Below are positions 59,901 through 64,000 of a DNA stretch of 64,000 nt, one piece after another (within the stretch, counting starts at the first letter, position 1; each line of letters begins with the position of its first letter). The DNA is from Lithobates sylvaticus. Taxonomy: Eukaryota; Chordata; Amphibia; Anura; Ranidae. Location of the stretch: positions 822,209 to 886,208 of the forward strand of contig CM053030.1 in the NCBI GenBank assembly GCA_028564925.1, in the 5' to 3' direction. Under the pieces are notes generated by a model. That model saw nothing but the letters and a program-made list of their open reading frames with translations. It was not told the DNA's origin and did not search any database. The position numbers were made by a program, and so were the translations under genes.

Positions 59901-62900
59901 ACAGAGCTGCCGGCCAATTTACTCCTCCCACACAGAGCTGCCGGCCAATTTACTCCTCCCACACAGAGCTGCCGGCCAATTTACTCCTCCCACACAGAGC
60001 TGCCGGCCAATTTACTCCTCCCACACAGAGCTGCCGGCCAATTTACTCCTCCCACACAGAGCTGCTGGCCAATCTCCTCCTCCCACATAGAGCCCCCAAC
60101 CAACCTACTCCTCCCACAAAGAGCCACTGGCCAATCTACTCCTCCCACATAGAGCCCCCAACCAACCTACTCCTCCCACAAAGAGCCACCGGCCAATCTC
60201 CTCCTCCCACAAAGAGCCACCGGCCATTCTCCTCCTCCCACAAAGAGCCACCGGCCAATCTCCTCCTCCCACACAGAGCCGCCGGCCAATCTACTCCTCC
60301 CACACAGAGCCCACAACCAACCTACTCCTCCCACAAAGAGCCGCCCGCCAATCTCCTCCTCCCACACAGAGCTGCCGGCCAATCTCCTCCTCCCACACAG
60401 AGCCGTCGGCCAATCTACTCCTCCCACACAGAGCTGCCGGCCAATCTTCTCCTCCCACACAGAGCCCCCGACCAACCTACTCCTCCCACAAAGAGCCGCC
60501 GGCCAATCTACTCCTCCCACAAAGAGCCGCCGGCCAATCTCCTCCTCCCACACAGAGCTGCCCGCCAATCTACTCCTCCCACACAGAGCTGCCGGCCAAT
60601 CTACTCCTCCCACACAGAGCCCCCAACCAACCTACTCCTCCCACACAGAGCCACCGTCCAATCTCCTCCTCCCACACAGAGCTGCCGACCAATCTACTCC
60701 TCCCACAAAGAGCCGCCGGCCAATCTACTCCTCCCACACAGAGCCGACGGCCAATCTACTCCTCCCACACTGAGCTGCCGGCCAATCTACTCCTCCCACA
60801 CAGAGCCCCCAACCAACCTACTCCTCCCACAAAGAGCCGCCGGCCAATCTACTCCTCCCACAAAGAGCCACCGGCCAATCTACTCCTCCCACAAAGAGCC
60901 ACCGTCCAATCTACTCCTCCCACAAAGAGCCGCCGGCCAATCTACTCCTCCCACACAGAGCCCCCAACCAACCTACTCCTCCCACAAAGAGCCGCCGGCC
61001 AATCTACTCCTCCCACACAGAGCCCCCAACCAACCTACTCCTCCCACAAAGAGCCGCCGGCCAATCTACTCCTCCCACACAGAGCCCCCAACCAACCTAC
61101 TCCTCCCACACAGAGCCACCGTCCAATCTACTCCTCCCACACAGAGCCGCCGGCCAATCTACTCCTCCCACATAGAGCCGCCGGCCAATCTACTCCTCCC
61201 ACATAGAGCCCCCAACCAATCTACTCCTCCCACACAGAGCCACCGTCCAATCTCCTCCTCCCACACAGAGCTGCCGACCAATCTACTCCTCCCACAAAGA
61301 GCCGCCGGCCAATCTACTCCTCCCACACAGAGCCGACGGCCAATCTACTCCTCCCACACAGAGCCGACGGCCAATCTACTCCTCCCACACAGAGCCGACG
61401 GCCAATCTACTCCTCCCACACAGAGCTGCCGGCCAATCTACTCCTCCCACACAGAGCCCCCAACCAACCTACTCCTCCCACAAAGAGCCACCGTCCAATC
61501 TACTCCTTCCACACAGAGCCGCCGTCCAATCTACTCCTCCCACACAGACCTGCCGGCCAATCTACTCCTCCCACACAGAGCCCCCAACCAACCTACTCCT
61601 CCCACACAGAGCCACCGTCCAATCTACTCCTCCCACAAAGAGCCGCCTGCCAATCTACTCCTCCCACACAGAGCTGCCGGCCAATCTCCTCCTCCCACAC
61701 AGAGCCGCCGGCCAATCTACTCCTCCCACACAGAGCCGCCGGCCAATCTACTCCTCCCACAAAGAGCCGCCGGCCAATCTACTCCTCCCACAAAGAGCCG
61801 CCGGCCAATCTACTCCTCCCACACAGAGCCGCCGGCCAATCTACTCCTCCCACACAGAGCCGCCGGCCAATCTACTCCTCCCACACAGAGCCGCCGGCCA
61901 ATCTACTTCTCCCACAAAGAGCCGCCGGCCCATCTACTCCTCCCACAAAGAGCCGCCGGCCAACCTCCTCCTCCCACACAGAGCCACCGGCCAATCTCCT
62001 CCTCCCACATAGAGCCCCCAACCAACCTACTCCTCCCACAAAGAGCCACTGGCCAATCTACTCCTCCCACAAAGAGCCACCGGCCAATCTACTCCTCCCA
62101 CACAGAGCCACCGGCCAATCTCCTCCTCCCACACAGAGCCCCCAACCAACCTACTCCTCCCACAAAGAGCCGCCGGCCAATCTACTCCTCCCACACAGAG
62201 CTGCCGGCCAATCTACTCCTCCCACAAAGAGCCGCCGGCCAATCTACTCCTCCCACACAGAGCCACCGTCCAATCTACTCCTCCCACACAGAGCTGCCGG
62301 CCAACCTACTCCTCCCACACAGAGCCCCCAACCAACCTACTCCTCCCACACAGAGCCACCGTCCAATCTCCTCCTCCCACACAGAGCTGCCGACCAATCT
62401 ACTCCTCCCACAAAGAGCCGCCGGCCAATCTACTCCTCCCACTCAGAGCTGCCGGCCAATCTACTCCTCCCACAAAGAGCCCCCAACCAACCTACTCCTC
62501 CCACACAGAGCTGCCGGCCAATCTTCTCCTCCCACACAGAGCCCCCAACCAACCTACTCCTCCCACAAAGAGCCGCCGGCCAATCTACTCCTCCCACAAA
62601 GAGCCGCCGGCCAATCTACTCCTCCCACACAGAGCCGCCGGCCAATCTACTCCTCCCACAAAGAGCCGCCGGCCAATCTACTCCTCCCACAAAGAGCCGC
62701 CGGCCAATCTACTCCTCCCACAAAGAGCCGCCGGCCAATCTACTCCTCCCACACAGAGCTGCCGGCCAATCTACTCCTCCCACACAGAGCTGCCGGCCAA
62801 TCTTCTCCTCCCACACAGAGCCCCCAACCAATCTACTCCTCCCACAAAGAGCCGCCGGCCAATCTACTCCTCCCACAAAGAGCCGCCGGCCAATCTACTC

Positions 62901-64000
62901 CTCCCACAAAGAGCCGCCGGCCAATCTACTCCTCCCACACAGAGCTGCCGGCCAATCTACTCCTCCCACACAGAGCCCCCAACCAACCTACTCCTCCCAC
63001 ACAGAGCCACCGTCCAATCTCCTCCTCCCACACAGAGCTGCCGGCCAATCTCCTCCTCCCACACAGAGCTGCCGGCCAATCTACTCCTCCCACAAAGAGC
63101 CGCCGGCCAATCTACTCCTCCCACACAGAGCCGACGGCCAATCTACTCCTCCCACACAGAGCTACCGTCCAATCTACTCCTTCCACACAGAGCCACCATC
63201 CAATCTACTCCTCCCACACAGAGCTGCCGGCCAATCTACTCCTCCCACAAAGAGCCGCCTGCCAATCTACTCCTCCCACACAGAGCCGCCGGACAATCTA
63301 CTCCTCCCACACAGAGCCGCCGGCCAATCTACTCCTCCCACACAGAGCCGCCGGCCAATCTACTCCTCCCACACAGAGCCGCCGGCCAATCTACTCCTCC
63401 CACAAAGAGCCGCCGGCCAATCTACTCCTCCCACACAGAGCCGCCGGCCAATCTACTCCTCCCACACAGAGCCGCCGGCCAATCTACTCCTCCCACACAG
63501 AGCCGCCGGCCAATCTACTCCTCCCACACAGAGCCGCCGGCCAATCTACTCCTCCCACAAAGAGCCCCCAACCAACCTACTCCTCCCACAAAGAGCCGCC
63601 GGCCAATCTACTCCTCCCACAAAGAGCCGCCGGCCAATCTACTCCTCCCACACAGAGCCGCCGGCCAATCTACTCCTCCCACAAAGAGCCTCCGGCCAAC
63701 CTCCTCCTCCCACACAGAGCCACCGGCCAATCTCCTCCTCCCACACAGAGCCCCCAACCAACCTACTCCTCCCACAAAGAGCCACCGGCCAATCTACTCC
63801 TCCCACAAAGAGCCACCGGCCAATCTACTCCTCCCACACAGAGCCACCGGCCAATCTCCTCCTCCCACACAGAGCCCCCAACCAACCTACTCCTCCCACA
63901 AAGAGCCGCCGGCCAATCTACTCCTCCCACACAGAGCTGACGGCCAATTTACTCCTCCCACACAGAGCCCCCAACCAACCTACTCCTCCCACAAAGAGCC
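56258..64000. repeat. 31-bp minisatellite, Array D, in TMUB1 intron 2
   Basis: About 246 units of a 31-bp repeat, interrupted once by the duplicated exon end and continuing past the right edge. Two main unit types occur. One carries GCCGCCGGCCAATCTACTCC with a CCAAT box. The other carries CCCCCAACCAACCTACTCC without it. Both continue CTCCCACA(C/A)AGAGC. Six successive units with the private variant CCAATTTACTCC lie at 59,880-60,060, a local recent expansion. Because no unit contains a + strand stop in any frame, frames of over 1,000 codons exist. They are artefacts of the repeat. Confidence 0.97.
56954..57076 (+). other. Duplicated exon end with decoy splice donor inside TMUB1 intron 2
   Basis: A copy of the last 47 bases of the TMUB1 coding exon, the donor AAGAG/GTAAGG (donor at 57,001) and about 75 bases of intron start, embedded in Array D. 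It carries a strong donor but starts without an obvious acceptor. It could compete for U1 snRNP or act as a pseudo-exon edge. Confidence 0.85.

Noticed and set aside
56211-60090. Open frames of 250 to 1,018 codons (PPTQSRRPIYSS-type repeats) in intron 2
   Set aside because: They follow from a 31-bp repeat without + strand stops in any frame, occur in two frames at once, and lie within an intron after a good splice donor. No conserved domain is visible.

Overview
This looks like vertebrate, most likely anuran and probably ranid frog, nuclear DNA. The only host gene I can recognise is TMUB1, on the + strand. Its non-coding first exon and promoter are inferred at about 52.57-52.68 kb. Its first coding exon is at 55,621-56,181, and its second intron runs off the right edge. 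The frog assignment is an inference. It rests on the mix of a sushi-like chromovirus, a frog/fish-type Tc1 element, a BED-finger hAT element with CAGGGATG ends, and a TTA-targeting MITE with AGCCCCATACACACG ends, all of which I associate with frog genomes.

Most of the window is tandem repeat. Array A has a 31-bp unit (about 600 units in all) and fills 1-5,328, 16,001-21,269, about 25,860-31,095 and 36,480-39,365. Array B has a 78/79-bp unit and occurs twice. One copy is noisy (21,270 to about 25,480). The other is clean (39,366-52,564, about 168 units) and ends some 20 bp before the TMUB1 promoter motifs. The A-to-B junction occurs twice with the same rare variants, so the A+B block was duplicated, in the genome or in the assembly. 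TMUB1 intron 1 holds a C/T-only stretch of about 2.1 kb. Intron 2 holds Array D, another 31-bp minisatellite of about 246 units, most of them carrying a CCAAT box.

Mobile elements sit inside Array A. At 5,329-16,000 a short LTR element with a 5-bp TCCCC target duplication carries one unidentified 342-codon frame. A Ty3/gypsy chromovirus fossil (6,052 to about 13,612) is inserted in it, and a Tc1/mariner transposon (9,106-10,725, TA duplication) is inserted in the chromovirus. At 31,096-36,479 a decayed minus-strand hAT transposon carries a 425-bp Harbinger-like MITE, whose empty site survives in the neighbouring copy of a tandem duplication.

Two observations seem most worth following. First, CCAAT motifs recur every 31 bp (three helical turns) over thousands of bases in and upstream of TMUB1. 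Second, an 819-bp tandem duplication copies the end of the TMUB1 coding exon with its splice donor into the intron. Parts of the window (the first 500 bases and about 21.3-28.4 kb) have an indel-rich texture that looks like unpolished long-read sequence, so fine structure there should not be trusted. No tRNA, rRNA or CRISPR array was seen.
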